Source: Bacillus sp. FJAT-27264
Lineage (GTDB): Bacteria > Bacillota > Bacilli > Paenibacillales > Paenibacillaceae
DNA: 64,000 nt
Assembly: GCF_001682855.1 (NCBI RefSeq)
Contig: NZ_MAQW01000023.1
Location: forward strand, 575,414-639,413
Reading direction: 5' to 3'
Shown here: positions 18,007 to 27,080 of the stretch, piece after piece
How the letters are laid out: every line of letters begins with the position of its first letter
Position numbering within the stretch: the first letter of the stretch is position 1
Made by a program: the position numbers and the translations under genes
Notes under the pieces: model-generated
Told to the model about the DNA's origin: nothing
The model's input: the letters and a program-made list of their open reading frames with translations, nothing else
The model's database searches: none

Positions 18007-18858
18007 TTATGATTCACGTAAATACATAAGACCTACCGTTTGCGGACCGCAATGGCTGCCGATTACACAGCCGGCTTCGATAACCGCAATCTCTTGAGCA
18101 CCAGTGGCTTGCTCCAGCGCACGCTTCAGGTACTGCGCATCCTCTTCAGCCAGGGTATGGGCTACAATAAGCAGTTCCTTATCCATATGCTTGATGTCGG
18201 CAAGCGCATTCTGGAGCATCATCTCGACAGCTTTTTCCTTCTTGCCACGGGCTTTGCTGACCGGGACAATACTACCATCAATCAGTTTCAGCACCGGCCG
18301 GATTTTGAGCAGGCTGCCGATAAAATTCTGCATGCCGGAGCAGCGTCCGCCCATATATAAGTAATCAAGCGTATCGACTACAAATTGAGTATCCATGTGT
18401 TTGCGGGCTGTCTTAAGCAGCTCTGCGATCTCGGCTGCACTGTGCCCCTTGGCAGCGGCGCGCACGGCCTTCATCACGAGCAAGGCGATTCCCCCGCACA
18501 GCGTCTCCGAATCTACGACCTCTACTCTTCCTTCTGGGAACTCCCCTGCGGCTAGCAGGGCGTTCTGGTATGTAGAAGATAAGGCAGAGGACAAACTGAT
18601 ACAGACAATATCCTCACCGCTTTCAATAACTGGCGCGAATGCTGCCATGAAGTCAGCTGGCGAAGGCGCAGCCGTTTTGGGCAGACTGCCTTTGGCAGCA
18701 ACCTTGCGGTACACCTCTTCGGGCGTAATATCCACTCCATCCTTATAAGTACCATCGTCGAATACTACATATAACGGGACGATGCCGACATCATACTTCT
18801 CTTTCCAGCCTTGCTGCAAATCGGAAGTGCTGTCTGAAAAAATTTTCACAGTAGACAT
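18007..18858 (-). CDS. DegV family fatty-acid-binding protein
   Basis: The start is the ATG at 18858 (MSTVKIFSDSTSDL), with AAGGAG upstream. The 283-residue protein carries the DegV hallmarks SDSTSDL, SLSSALSSTYQNA and GGRCSG. In Firmicutes, DegV/FakB proteins bind a fatty acid and present it to the kinase FakA for phosphorylation. Several paralogues per genome with different lipid preference are usual. It stands alone; the kinase gene is not in the window. Confidence 0.9.
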   Translation of the reverse strand: MSTVKIFSDSTSDLQQGWKEKYDVGIVPLYVVFDDGTYKDGVDITPEEVYRKVAAKGSLPKTAAPSPADFMAAFAPVIESGEDIVCISLSSALSSTYQNALLAAGEFPEGRVEVVDSETLCGGIALLVMKAVRAAAKGHSAAEIAELLKTARKHMDTQFVVDTLDYLYMGGRCSGMQNFIGSLLKIRPVLKLIDGSIVPVSKARGKKEKAVEMMLQNALADIKHMDKELLIVAHTLAEEDAQYLKRALEQATGAQEIAVIEAGCVIGSHCGPQTVGLMYLRES

Positions 18859-18987
18859 GAATTTCTCCTTCACCGAGTATCGGACTTTTTATAAAATCCA
18901 CATAATTTGTTTATTATACCAAGTCGAAGCCATTTCTCAAAATGGAAAATAGCTAAGGGGATGGGATGCCAAGCTTATACTCTATGA

Positions 18988-19022
18988 TATGAAAAGAGAC
19001 CCCCCGTTGTTCGGGCGGCCTC
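18988..19022 (-). terminator. Terminator after AraC/GyrI regulator
   Basis: The imperfect GC stem GAGACCCCCCG / CGGGCGGCCTC has an A-rich left flank, which gives a T-run on the minus-strand transcript. Confidence 0.6.
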
Positions 19023-19064
19023 TTGGGTTATGGAGAATCATTTTCGTAATGGCGAATATAATGC

Positions 19065-19958
19065 TTATTTCTGCTTAATTGGAATCCATACTTCACAGCG
19101 GTAGTCTTCTGCGTTCACATCGCCAAGAGGGTAGAGTTCAAGCTCGGGTCCGCCCGAATGTTCATACGCTGTGCTGGGGAACCATTCCTGGAAGATTCGG
19201 CTCCAGACGTCCTGAATCGCATGCGGCATCGGTCCAATCGAGGTGAAGACAGCCCAAGTGGAATCGGGTACAATAGCCGTTTCATATCCCTGTGGGTCAG
19301 TATCGGAATCTCCTTCTACGGCGATCCAATAGGAGAGTTTCTCGTTGGGGTGGTCCACGCCCATGCAGATTCCGAGGATATCCTTTTTCTGGCCGATTTC
19401 AATCAGTTGGTCAGACGTTCCGTCTCCGTTGGCGGCACTCCAAAAGGCCGGGATCTCCCGCAGGTTCTCCCCATCTTTCAAGGATACCTCAATAGACTTG
19501 CCGATCACTCTGAAGCTATCTTTCTCGATAATTCTGTATTCCATTTCTTTATCTCCCTTCAATGATAGATGGAAAGAGAGGCGTGGAAAGGCTTTGAGCT
19601 GTACGCCCTTCTCGCGAGCGGCTGAAGGGGACACCCCATGCAGCTTACGGAATGCTTTGGAAAAAGATTCAGGGGTATCGTAGCCGTATTTCAGTGCTAC
19701 GTCTAGCACTTTAATATCCGACACACTCAGCTCTTGCGCCGCAAGCGACAATCTCCGCTTGCGGATGTACTCGAATACCGTGAATCCGGTTAGGAGATTG
19801 AACATACGCTGAAAGTGAAAGGGCGAAGAGCAAGCTACCTTTGCGATTTCATCAATATTCAGCGGTTCCTCTAAATTGTTCTCCACATAATTCAGAGCAT
19901 CCTTCATTCGAATCAACCATTCCAAGTGCGCCATCTCCTTCTGAATCCATACTATCAT
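19065..19958 (-). CDS. AraC-family regulator with GyrI-like domain
   Basis: The 297-residue protein has the AraC helix-turn-helix pair (about 25-120: IDEIAKVACSSPFHFQRMFNLLTGF...LDVALKYGYDTPESFSKAFRKLHGVSP) and a C-terminal GyrI-like effector domain (about 140-295). It is clearly related to the protein at 6230-7156 in both domains. The first ATG is only one base after AGGG and an internal ATG sits directly behind AAGGAG, so the exact start is uncertain. It lies downstream of the maltose genes on the same strand, but a terminator-free 90-bp gap and a different family leave its role open. Confidence 0.85.
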   Translation of the reverse strand: MIVWIQKEMAHLEWLIRMKDALNYVENNLEEPLNIDEIAKVACSSPFHFQRMFNLLTGFTVFEYIRKRRLSLAAQELSVSDIKVLDVALKYGYDTPESFSKAFRKLHGVSPSAAREKGVQLKAFPRLSFHLSLKGDKEMEYRIIEKDSFRVIGKSIEVSLKDGENLREIPAFWSAANGDGTSDQLIEIGQKKDILGICMGVDHPNEKLSYWIAVEGDSDTDPQGYETAIVPDSTWAVFTSIGPMPHAIQDVWSRIFQEWFPSTAYEHSGGPELELYPLGDVNAEDYRCEVWIPIKQK

Positions 19959-20052
19959 TCCCTGGTCTGTTCATCCGGTTCTTCCGTGCGTTCTGAAGAC
20001 AGGTGACCGAGTTCAATCTTTCTAATAGTATAACTCAGTAAGAGAGGTCTCG

Positions 20053-21720
20053 TCAGTTCCCCAGTCGGTATACGCCTGCTTCGTACGGCCGCAGAACACT
20101 GCGGTCAGAGGATGCTTCTCCGTAGTTTCCGATCACCAGTTCCTTGACGGCGGACAACTCTTGAGGGAGATCTACAGGCTGCGCAACATCACTGAAGTTC
20201 AGTAACACGAGCCACTGCTCATCGTCCAGGGTACGGGTGTATGCATAAATATTATCGTGTTCAGGAAGCAGCAGCTTGTACTCTCCGTAGACCATGATCG
20301 GGTTTTCTTTGCGCAGGGCGATCAGCTTGCGGTAGTAGTGGAACACCGAATTGGGATCGGCCACTGCCTGCTCCGCATTAATTTCGCTATAATTCGGATT
20401 CAGCCGCAGCCAAGGTGTTCCGGTAGTAAAGCCTGCGTTAGCAGACCCATCCCATTGCATAGGCGTCCGGGCGTTGTCCCGTCCTTTGGCATAGATAGCA
20501 TTCAGAATCGTCTCGTGATCGGCGCCGCCCTCGGTGACTTTTTCACGGTACATATTAAGGGTCTCGATATCCTGATAGTATTCCAGTACAGGAAATTTCA
20601 CGTTGGTCATCCCGATTTCTTCCCCTTGGTAAATATACGGGGTGCCCTTCAGCGTGTGCAGCAGAGTTGCCAGCATTTTGGCGGAGATGACACGGTACTC
20701 GCCGTCATTACCGAAACGGGATACCATGCGTGGCTGATCATGGTTGTTCAGGTACAGACTGTTCCACCCTTGTTCGGCCAGGCCGACCTGCCATTTATGC
20801 AGGATTCCACGCAGTTGGTGAAGAGTCCATGGTGTTACTTCCCACTTGCCGCTGGGGCCGGAGTCTACGTCCATATGCTCGAATTGAAAGACCATTTGCA
20901 ATTCTTCCCGGTCCTCACCGGTATATAAAATGGCATCCTCCACAGACGCCCCCGGCGTTTCGCCGACAGTCATGACGTCATACTTGGAGAGTACCTTTTG
21001 ATTCATTTCATGCAGGAACTCGTGGACTCTTGGGCCGTTCATGTAGTATTCACCGCCACCGCCAAGTTCGCTATCTCCCGAGGAGGGTAGGCCTGGCGTT
21101 TTGGAGATCAGGTTGATGACGTCCATCCGCAGCCCGTCTACACCTTTATCCAGCCAGAAGGTAATCATCTTGTAGAGCGCATCGCGCAGCTGTGGATTCT
21201 CCCAGTTCAGGTCCGGTTGCTTGCGGGAGAAAAGATGAAGATAGTATTCACCGGTTGCCTCATCAAGCTCCCAGGCCGGGCCGCTGAAAATGGAGCTCCA
21301 GTTGTTAGGACGCTTGCCGTCCGGACCGCCGGGCCGCCAGATGTAATAATCACGATAAGGGTTGTCCTTGGAGGAACGGGATTCCACAAACCAGGCATGC
21401 TCGTCCGAGGAATGGTTGATCACGAGGTCCATCATCAGCTTGATGCCCCGGGTATGGAGGCCCTCAAGTAGTTCCTCCCAGTCCTGAAGCGTGCCGAATT
21501 CAACCATAATATCTTCATAATCGCTGATGTCATAACCGTTATCATCATTCGGCGATTTGTAGACAGGGGAGAGCCAGACGACATCAACGCCGAGCTGCTG
21601 GAGATAATCGAGACGGGAGATAATTCCCTTCATATCGCCGATGCCGTCACCGTTGCTGTCCATGAAGCTCCGAGGGTAGATTTGGTATACTACGGCTTCT
21701 TTCCAAAAAGCTTTTTTCAT
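20053..21720 (-). CDS. malL: Oligo-1,6-glucosidase / alpha-glucosidase (GH13)
   Basis: The 555-residue GH13 enzyme has full family length. The catalytic residues are Asp200 (GLRMDVINL), Glu254 (VGETPG) and Asp328 (NNHDQPR). Other marks are the N-terminal YQIYPRSFMDSNGDGIGD and the calcium-type DxNxDGxGD site. The Val after the nucleophile (DVIN) is typical of alpha-1,6/alpha-1,4-glucosidases, which cut isomaltose- or maltose-type ends inside the cell. It is the last gene of the lacI-pgmB-maltose phosphorylase-malL series. A strong hairpin before it may set its level. Confidence 0.92.
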   Translation of the reverse strand: MKKAFWKEAVVYQIYPRSFMDSNGDGIGDMKGIISRLDYLQQLGVDVVWLSPVYKSPNDDNGYDISDYEDIMVEFGTLQDWEELLEGLHTRGIKLMMDLVINHSSDEHAWFVESRSSKDNPYRDYYIWRPGGPDGKRPNNWSSIFSGPAWELDEATGEYYLHLFSRKQPDLNWENPQLRDALYKMITFWLDKGVDGLRMDVINLISKTPGLPSSGDSELGGGGEYYMNGPRVHEFLHEMNQKVLSKYDVMTVGETPGASVEDAILYTGEDREELQMVFQFEHMDVDSGPSGKWEVTPWTLHQLRGILHKWQVGLAEQGWNSLYLNNHDQPRMVSRFGNDGEYRVISAKMLATLLHTLKGTPYIYQGEEIGMTNVKFPVLEYYQDIETLNMYREKVTEGGADHETILNAIYAKGRDNARTPMQWDGSANAGFTTGTPWLRLNPNYSEINAEQAVADPNSVFHYYRKLIALRKENPIMVYGEYKLLLPEHDNIYAYTRTLDDEQWLVLLNFSDVAQPVDLPQELSAVKELVIGNYGEASSDRSVLRPYEAGVYRLGN

Positions 21721-21777
21721 TGTGAGATCTCCTTAAATGTTGTTTATAGTCCATCTTATACAACCCTTTAAACAGTA

Positions 21778-21813
21778 CCCGGCCCCCGAAAGCAGACAGC
21801 CTCGGGGGCCGGG
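21778..21813 (-). terminator. Strong intercistronic hairpin between maltose phosphorylase and malL
   Basis: A 12-bp GC-rich stem (CCCGGCCCCCGA / TCGGGGGCCGGG) lies in the 107-bp gap. There is no good T-run on the minus-strand side, so it may be an attenuator or mRNA-end stabiliser and not a full stop. Confidence 0.65.
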
Positions 21814-21827
21814 AAAATAAGGACTGA

Positions 21828-24146
21828 TTATGCGGTAATGTTGGTTCCTTGAGCAGTAACGCTGCTAAGTCCATTCACTGTATATTCCTGGCCATAGATC
21901 GTGAGCGAGGCCGGAATATCGGTCTCGTTGGTCACGGTTACCTGAGTATCGGTTACGCTGACCAGAAGACGCGAGCCACGGAACATAATTTTGAAGGAAT
22001 AGGACGTCCAGTGACCTGGATTAGAAGGGTTCAAGTTCAACCGTCCATTCAGCACGCGCAGACCGCCGAAGCCATGCACGATTGACATCCACGTACCCGC
22101 CATGCTCGTGGTATGGCAACCGTCTTCTGTATCATTATTGTAGTTGTCCAGATCCAATCTGGAGGTGCGCAGATACATTTCATAAGCCTTTTCCTTGTAG
22201 CCCAGCTCACAGGCGAGAATCGCATGGATACAAGGGGATAGGGAGGACTCATGTACGGTGATCGGCTCGTAGAAGTCGAAATTCCGTTTTTTTGTATCGT
22301 GATCGTAACGGTCACCCAGGAAATATAGCCCTTGCAACACATCCGCCTGCTTGATGAAGCAGGAACGCAGAATGCGGTCCCATGACCATTTTTGGTTCAG
22401 TGGCAGATGATCTGGATGCACATCCTTGACCTGAATGATCTCTTTGTCGAGGAATCCGTCCTGTTGGAGGAAAATGCCCATCTCTTCATCCACAGGATAG
22501 TACATTTTGGCGATAATCTCGCTCCATTTTCCTGTCTCACTATCCTGAAGTTCGAGCTTCTCCAGCAATTCTGTGTAACGGGCAGGTTCATTCTCTTGCA
22601 GGTAAGCCAGAGCTTCCAGCGTGTATTCCATCGTCCAGGACGCGATACGGTTCGTGTACCAGTTGTTATTGACGTTGTTTTCGTACTCGTTTGGTCCAGT
22701 AACGCCTAGCATGACATATTGGTCCTTACGTGGCACATAGTGCACGCGTTCTTCCCAGAAGCGGGAGATTTCTACCAACACCTCAAGTCCGTACTGGCCA
22801 AGGTAGGATTGGTCGCCGGTGTAGTTCACATAGTTGTAAATAGCATAGGCAATCGCCCCGTTACGGTGGATCTCCTCGAACGTGATCTCCCATTCGTTAT
22901 GGCATTCCTCACCGTTCATCGTCACCATCGGGTAGAGGGCGCCTTTGGTGAAGCCAAGCTTGCGGGCGTTCTCCTTCGCTTTTTCCAGATGCTTGTAACG
23001 GTAGATTAACAGGTTGCGGGCGATGGAGGCATCTGCCGTACTGAGGTAGAAAGGCACACAATAGGCTTCGGTATCCCAGTACGTGCTGCCGCCGTATTTT
23101 TCACCGGTAAAGCCCTTCGGCCCGATGTTCAGACGGTCGTCCTCACCGTTATAGGTCTGATTTAGTTGGAAAATATTAAAACGGATCGCCTGCTGCGCGG
23201 ACACGTCGCCCTCGATAATAATGTCGCTTTCTTTCCATTTATCTCTCCAGGCATCTGCCTGCTCAGTCAAAAGCGTTACAAATCCGGCTTCACGTGCACT
23301 ATCCAGTGCATCCTTGGCGGCATCCACCAGCTGCCTGAGACCATGATTGCGGGAGGTTACATTGGCCGCATATTTATAAATCACGACTTGATCGTTCGGT
23401 TGTACCGCTACAGCAACCCGGCTAGCAACATATTTTTCCTGCTCGATGGCTTCCGCTTGCGCCGTTGTGTTCTCGCCGTTCACGAGGATATCGAAGGCCA
23501 TAGCCGAGGTAACGTGAAAATCGAGCTTTTTGGTCTTTAGGGTGAGATAACCGCTATCCCCTGCACTTTTCTTCTCGACTTCATTCCAGAATTTCTCGTC
23601 ATAGTTGGCATCCTTGTTCTTGATGTCGCCATCCAGGTAAGGTGTGATTGTCAGCTGGCCAGCAAAGTTGAGAGGAACGATGGAATAACGGATCGCACCG
23701 ATCTCCTGGCGGGTCATGCTGACAATGCGGATGCTCTCAACCTTGACTTGCTTGCCGTCTTCCAGTGCAGCCGTGAAGCTGCGGGACAACGTGCCTTCCT
23801 TCATATTCAAGACCCGGCGGAAGTCGGTCACTGTGCATTTGGCAAGATCGAGCGGGGTGCCGTCGATATCAATGTTGATGCCGATCCAGTTGGTGCTGTT
23901 CAGCACTTTGGCAAAATACTCGGGATAGCCGTTCTTCCACCAGCCGACCCGTGTCTTATCCGGATAGTATACGCCAGCCATGTAGCTGCCTTGCAGACTG
24001 TGGCCGCTGTATTGCTCCTCGAAATTGGCGCGTCCGCCCATATATCCGTTCCCGATGCTGAATACGCTCTCGGAAATTTCCTGAGTTCCCGGATCAAATG
24101 ATTCTTCAATAATGGACCATTCATCAATTTTCAAATATTGCTTCAC
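21828..24146 (-). CDS. Maltose phosphorylase (GH65)
   Basis: The 772-residue protein has GH65 family length. It contains the N-terminal SIGNGYMGGRANFEE, the substrate-site WDTEAYCVPFYLSTA and the acid-catalyst region CHNEWEITFEEIHRNG, then YENNVNNNWYTNRIA. It phosphorolyses maltose to glucose and beta-glucose-1-phosphate in the cytoplasm. Kojibiose and trehalose phosphorylases are relatives, but the neighbours (pgmB, malL, MalR-like regulator) support maltose. GGAG sits before the ATG. A copy of the structured intergenic element lies about 80 bases upstream on the same strand. Confidence 0.88.
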   Translation of the reverse strand: MKQYLKIDEWSIIEESFDPGTQEISESVFSIGNGYMGGRANFEEQYSGHSLQGSYMAGVYYPDKTRVGWWKNGYPEYFAKVLNSTNWIGINIDIDGTPLDLAKCTVTDFRRVLNMKEGTLSRSFTAALEDGKQVKVESIRIVSMTRQEIGAIRYSIVPLNFAGQLTITPYLDGDIKNKDANYDEKFWNEVEKKSAGDSGYLTLKTKKLDFHVTSAMAFDILVNGENTTAQAEAIEQEKYVASRVAVAVQPNDQVVIYKYAANVTSRNHGLRQLVDAAKDALDSAREAGFVTLLTEQADAWRDKWKESDIIIEGDVSAQQAIRFNIFQLNQTYNGEDDRLNIGPKGFTGEKYGGSTYWDTEAYCVPFYLSTADASIARNLLIYRYKHLEKAKENARKLGFTKGALYPMVTMNGEECHNEWEITFEEIHRNGAIAYAIYNYVNYTGDQSYLGQYGLEVLVEISRFWEERVHYVPRKDQYVMLGVTGPNEYENNVNNNWYTNRIASWTMEYTLEALAYLQENEPARYTELLEKLELQDSETGKWSEIIAKMYYPVDEEMGIFLQQDGFLDKEIIQVKDVHPDHLPLNQKWSWDRILRSCFIKQADVLQGLYFLGDRYDHDTKKRNFDFYEPITVHESSLSPCIHAILACELGYKEKAYEMYLRTSRLDLDNYNNDTEDGCHTTSMAGTWMSIVHGFGGLRVLNGRLNLNPSNPGHWTSYSFKIMFRGSRLLVSVTDTQVTVTNETDIPASLTIYGQEYTVNGLSSVTAQGTNITA

Positions 24147-24227
24147 GATTATCGGCTCCTTTTAAGTTGGGGATAATATATAGAACTATAACTACTGAGG
24201 TTATACGCAGACCGCTCAGATGGCTAA

Positions 24228-24352
24228 GGTTGTTCCGATCGCTGTTGTCCCCGGATATACTGAATTTATAGGGTTATGTAAGCATCCGGGGACAGCTTAG
24301 GCTTCCGATGCCAGCTTTCCCGCGGAAAGCTTTCAGGTGAACGTTGCGGTTC
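24228..24352 (-). repeat. Dispersed structured intergenic element, copy C
   Basis: Read on the minus strand, this is an ACGTTCACCTGAAAGC head, a hairpin GCTTTCC-GCG-GGAAAGC (24314-24330), then a perfect 11-bp stem (TGTCCCCGGAT 24284-24294 with ATCCGGGGACA 24246-24256) and AACAGCGATCGGAA. It occupies most of the 321-bp gap between pgmB and maltose phosphorylase. No gene is seen in the rest of that gap. Confidence 0.7.
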
Positions 24353-24467
24353 TCTACAATCCTTTTGTCTTCTCCGCTCGGAGTAAAACTAGGACATAGT
24401 TCTTTATGAATAGGGAGAGGCAGGGACCAATCGTACATCCCGCGATAGGTGTATAACTTAATGTTGG

Positions 24468-25130
24468 TTAATCACTGGTAAAAGATTCCCTAAGCGTCGA
24501 AACTTTCATTTCTTGCAGGGAAGGGATGACCATATTAGCGGCTCCAAGGGTGGACGGGGAGCCGATGCCGACGCTGGTCATTCCGGCACGGGTAGCGGCT
24601 TCTATGCCAGCTTCGGCATCTTCGAAGACGACACAATGGACTGGCGCTACACCCAAAGCTTTGGCTCCCAGCAGGAACACTTCAGGGTCAGGCTTGGCAG
24701 CACTGGTGTGGGTACCGTCAATAATGGCATCGAAGTAAGGGGTCAAGCCGGTGTTGTTCAAGATGGTCATCGCATTCTTGCTGGCGGAGCCGAGAGCGAC
24801 CTTGATGCCATCCTGCCGGCAGTCCATCAGGAATTGGAGGGCGCCGGGCAGAATCTCTGAGCTGTCCATGGAGGAGATGTACTCAACATAGCGGGCATTC
24901 TTTTTATCAGCCAGCCGCGCTTTTTCGTTCTCATCCATAGTTAGCCCGCCAATCTCCAGCAGAATATCGAGCGACGCCGCTCGGCTAACCCCTTTAAGAC
25001 GTTCGTTATCCTGCTCGGTGAAAGGAAAGCCGAGATCGTCAGCCAGCTCTTTCCAGGCGATGAAATGATACTTGGCGGTGTCTACAAGCACACCATCCAA
25101 ATCAAATAAACAGGCATGAATTGTTGTCAT
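24468..25130 (-). CDS. pgmB: Beta-phosphoglucomutase (HAD family)
   Basis: The 220-residue HAD hydrolase-fold enzyme has the nucleophile loop FDLDGVLVDTA (Asp10/Asp12), the cap with KGVSRAASLDILLE, the conserved GSASKN motif and FEDAEAGIEAA. It converts beta-glucose-1-phosphate, the product of maltose phosphorylase, to glucose-6-phosphate. AGGAGG precedes the ATG. A palindromic MalR-type operator lies about 90 bases upstream, so it probably has its own regulated promoter although lacI precedes it on the same strand. Confidence 0.93.
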   Translation of the reverse strand: MTTIHACLFDLDGVLVDTAKYHFIAWKELADDLGFPFTEQDNERLKGVSRAASLDILLEIGGLTMDENEKARLADKKNARYVEYISSMDSSEILPGALQFLMDCRQDGIKVALGSASKNAMTILNNTGLTPYFDAIIDGTHTSAAKPDPEVFLLGAKALGVAPVHCVVFEDAEAGIEAATRAGMTSVGIGSPSTLGAANMVIPSLQEMKVSTLRESFTSD

Positions 25131-25217
25131 GAATGGAACCTCCTAGAAAGATATACGCGGCATTGCTTCTGTGCATGCGTATTAGAATAGACAGCGAAAT
25201 CATTGTTCTGCATATTA

Positions 25218-25230
25218 GCGCAAACGTTTG
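25218..25230. promoter_or_regulatory. MalR-type operator upstream of pgmB
   Basis: GCGCAAACGTTTG contains the perfect palindrome CAAACGTTTG, as for LacI-family regulators of maltose genes. Confidence 0.65.
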
Positions 25231-25245
25231 AACAAAGCTCCAAAA

Positions 25246-25273
25246 AATAAATGAAGCATCTACGCTTCATTTA
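25246..25273 (-). terminator. Terminator after lacI-type regulator
   Basis: The stem AATAAATGAAGC / GCTTCATTTATT has a 4-base loop and lies just past the regulator stop on the minus strand. The flanking AAAAAA is on the other side of the T-rich end. Confidence 0.75.
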
Positions 25274-25298
25274 TTCGTTCCTGTTCATTCCCGGTCTG

Positions 25299-26336
25299 TT
25301 ACGGCTTGCTTGGTGTATGCATGGAGGACTCTCTGACAATGAGGCGGTGCGGTATCACAAATCTATTCGTATAACCCGCATCATTATTAGGTTTCTGTAT
25401 GCCCTGAATCAGTACCTGCGAGGCAGTGTAGCCCAGATGGTAGATACCGATATCAATACTGCTGATAGGGGGACTGGACAGCTCGGACAATGGAATGTTG
25501 TTAAAGCTGACAATCGCCAGATCATCGGGAACCTTATATTTCAGTTCGTTCAATCCGCGCAGCACGCCAAAGGACACCATATCGTCCACCGCGACCAGCG
25601 CAGTGGGGCGGTTCGGGAGATTCATGAAGAAAGACATCGCCCTGTAGCCACTATCCTGCAAGAATTCACCTTCCACAATCCATTCCGGACGCATGGTCAG
25701 CCCGCTGTTCTCCATAGCTTTGCGGTAACCTTCCAGACGATCGCGGGAAACGATGAGATTGGGTGGGCCACTGACGAAGCCGATACGCTCATGTCCCATG
25801 GAAATCAGGTGATTCGTGGCGTCATACGCTGCCATGACGTTATCATTATCGACAGATAATATATTCTCATAGCGGTCGCTTCTTCCGATTAGCACGAAGG
25901 GATAGCCACCTGCCTGTAGAAAATCAATCACAGCGTCATCTTTGCGTGAATACAGCAGAATTACACCGTCAACACGGCGCCCCTTCAGGAGGCGGGAGAC
26001 GGCTTCCAGTTCTTCCTTTTCATTCGCGCCGGAGCTGATCAGTACATCGTAGCCGGATCGGCTGGCCTGTGTGACAATTCCGCGAATCAATTCCATGAAG
26101 AACAGGTTGGAGAACAACTCTTCAGCCGGTTTCGGGAGGATAATGCAAATACTGTTGGTAGTCTTCGATACCAGACTCTTGGCCATCATATTGGGAGTGT
26201 AGCCCATATCCTCCATAATCGCTTTAACTTTACGTGAGGTTTCCAGGCTGATTCTGGGATGGCCTGACAACACCCTGGATACTGTGGACGGGGATACTCC
26301 CGCTTTTTTCGCCACATCCTTAATGGTAACTGTCAT
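25299..26336 (-). CDS. LacI-family transcription regulator (MalR-like)
   Basis: The 345-residue protein has an N-terminal LacI helix-turn-helix (TIKDVAKKAGVSPSTVSRVLSGHPRIS, 3-29) followed by a periplasmic-binding-protein-like ligand domain (60-340). GGAGG lies before the ATG. It is divergent from the amylopullulanase and upstream of pgmB. Palindromes of GCAAACGTTTGC type occur at its own promoter, at pgmB, before the amylopullulanase and before malE. I infer that it represses these maltose genes until a maltodextrin is bound. Confidence 0.9.
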   Translation of the reverse strand: MTVTIKDVAKKAGVSPSTVSRVLSGHPRISLETSRKVKAIMEDMGYTPNMMAKSLVSKTTNSICIILPKPAEELFSNLFFMELIRGIVTQASRSGYDVLISSGANEKEELEAVSRLLKGRRVDGVILLYSRKDDAVIDFLQAGGYPFVLIGRSDRYENILSVDNDNVMAAYDATNHLISMGHERIGFVSGPPNLIVSRDRLEGYRKAMENSGLTMRPEWIVEGEFLQDSGYRAMSFFMNLPNRPTALVAVDDMVSFGVLRGLNELKYKVPDDLAIVSFNNIPLSELSSPPISSIDIGIYHLGYTASQVLIQGIQKPNNDAGYTNRFVIPHRLIVRESSMHTPSKP

Positions 26337-26352
26337 AGAAACCTCCTTATGG

Positions 26353-26362
26353 AACCGTTTGC
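26353..26362. promoter_or_regulatory. MalR-type operator at the regulator's own promoter
   Basis: AACCGTTTGC is one imperfect copy of the operator, right upstream of the regulator start, and suggests autoregulation. Confidence 0.45.
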
Positions 26363-26565
26363 TTTACACAGTAATATTAATCGAAGTACTGCCAATTGTA
26401 AATAGAAAAAGTCCGTCAGGACAGGGGATAAGCCACTTTTGGAGAGGGTGCAGGATTTTTGCCACCAGGTTTGTATATTTTCACTAAAGTGCTAGAATAG
26501 CGCTGATTTCATGAGATTCTTGGAGAAAATAGGGTGAAAATAGTGATTTCTCCCTAATATTTTAG

Positions 26566-26580
26566 TGCAAACGTTGTGCA
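26566..26580. promoter_or_regulatory. MalR-type operator half-match in the divergent region
   Basis: TGCAAACGTTGTGCA is an imperfect operator palindrome in the 744-bp gap between the regulator and the amylopullulanase. Confidence 0.45.
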
Positions 26581-26631
26581 TTGGAGGAATTTTGTAAAGT
26601 GGAAGTTGAACGAAGATACTACAATTTCTTG

Positions 26632-26661
26632 TTGACAACTTCTTAATTTTGGGATTAGTAT
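26632..26661 (+). promoter_or_regulatory. Candidate sigma-A promoter for the amylopullulanase
   Basis: TTGACA (26632-26637), an 18-bp spacer and TAGTAT (26656-26661). A cre-like site follows about 16 bp downstream and an operator about 100 bp downstream. The leader to the start codon would be over 400 nt, so another promoter closer in is possible. Confidence 0.45.
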
Positions 26662-26676
26662 GTTAATCAAATTGTA

Positions 26677-26690
26677 GCGAGCGCTTTCAA
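26677..26690. promoter_or_regulatory. cre-like CcpA site
   Basis: GCGAGCGCTTTCAA (reverse TTGAAAGCGCTCGC) is close to the catabolite-response consensus TGAAARCGNTTNCA. It is placed downstream of the promoter, where it could block transcription. Confidence 0.5.
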
Positions 26691-26763
26691 ATAAATTTTT
26701 TTATTGGAGCCTGACAGAAAGCTTATGTAATCGTTACTAGAGTGGATTTTTCTTGGAACTTTT

Positions 26764-26779
26764 TGCAAACGTTTGCGCA
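26764..26779. promoter_or_regulatory. MalR-type operator, perfect palindrome
   Basis: TGCAAACGTTTGCGCA contains the perfect palindrome GCAAACGTTTGC (26765-26776), the best operator match in the window. Confidence 0.65.
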
Positions 26780-27080
26780 ATTTTTGCTAGTGTTCACTGT
26801 TAGAGAATGATGTTATCAGATGTTCACTTCGCTATGCACTACCTTGAAAATATTATTGGCTTTTCTGTGAAGGAGGATGTGTGTCTATCAGAGGCCTGAC
26901 AAGCCGTTATAAGACATAATGTGCCTGCCATTCGATGACTGCTGGGGCAAAACTTACATAGAGGGGTTCCTTAAGAACTTCAAGATCAGGCAGCTGAATC
27001 GGATGAGAGAAGTAGAGCAGCAATCTATAACTAAAGCGCACTTGTAATGAAATCATGGAATCATTGGAGGGATTAACGGA

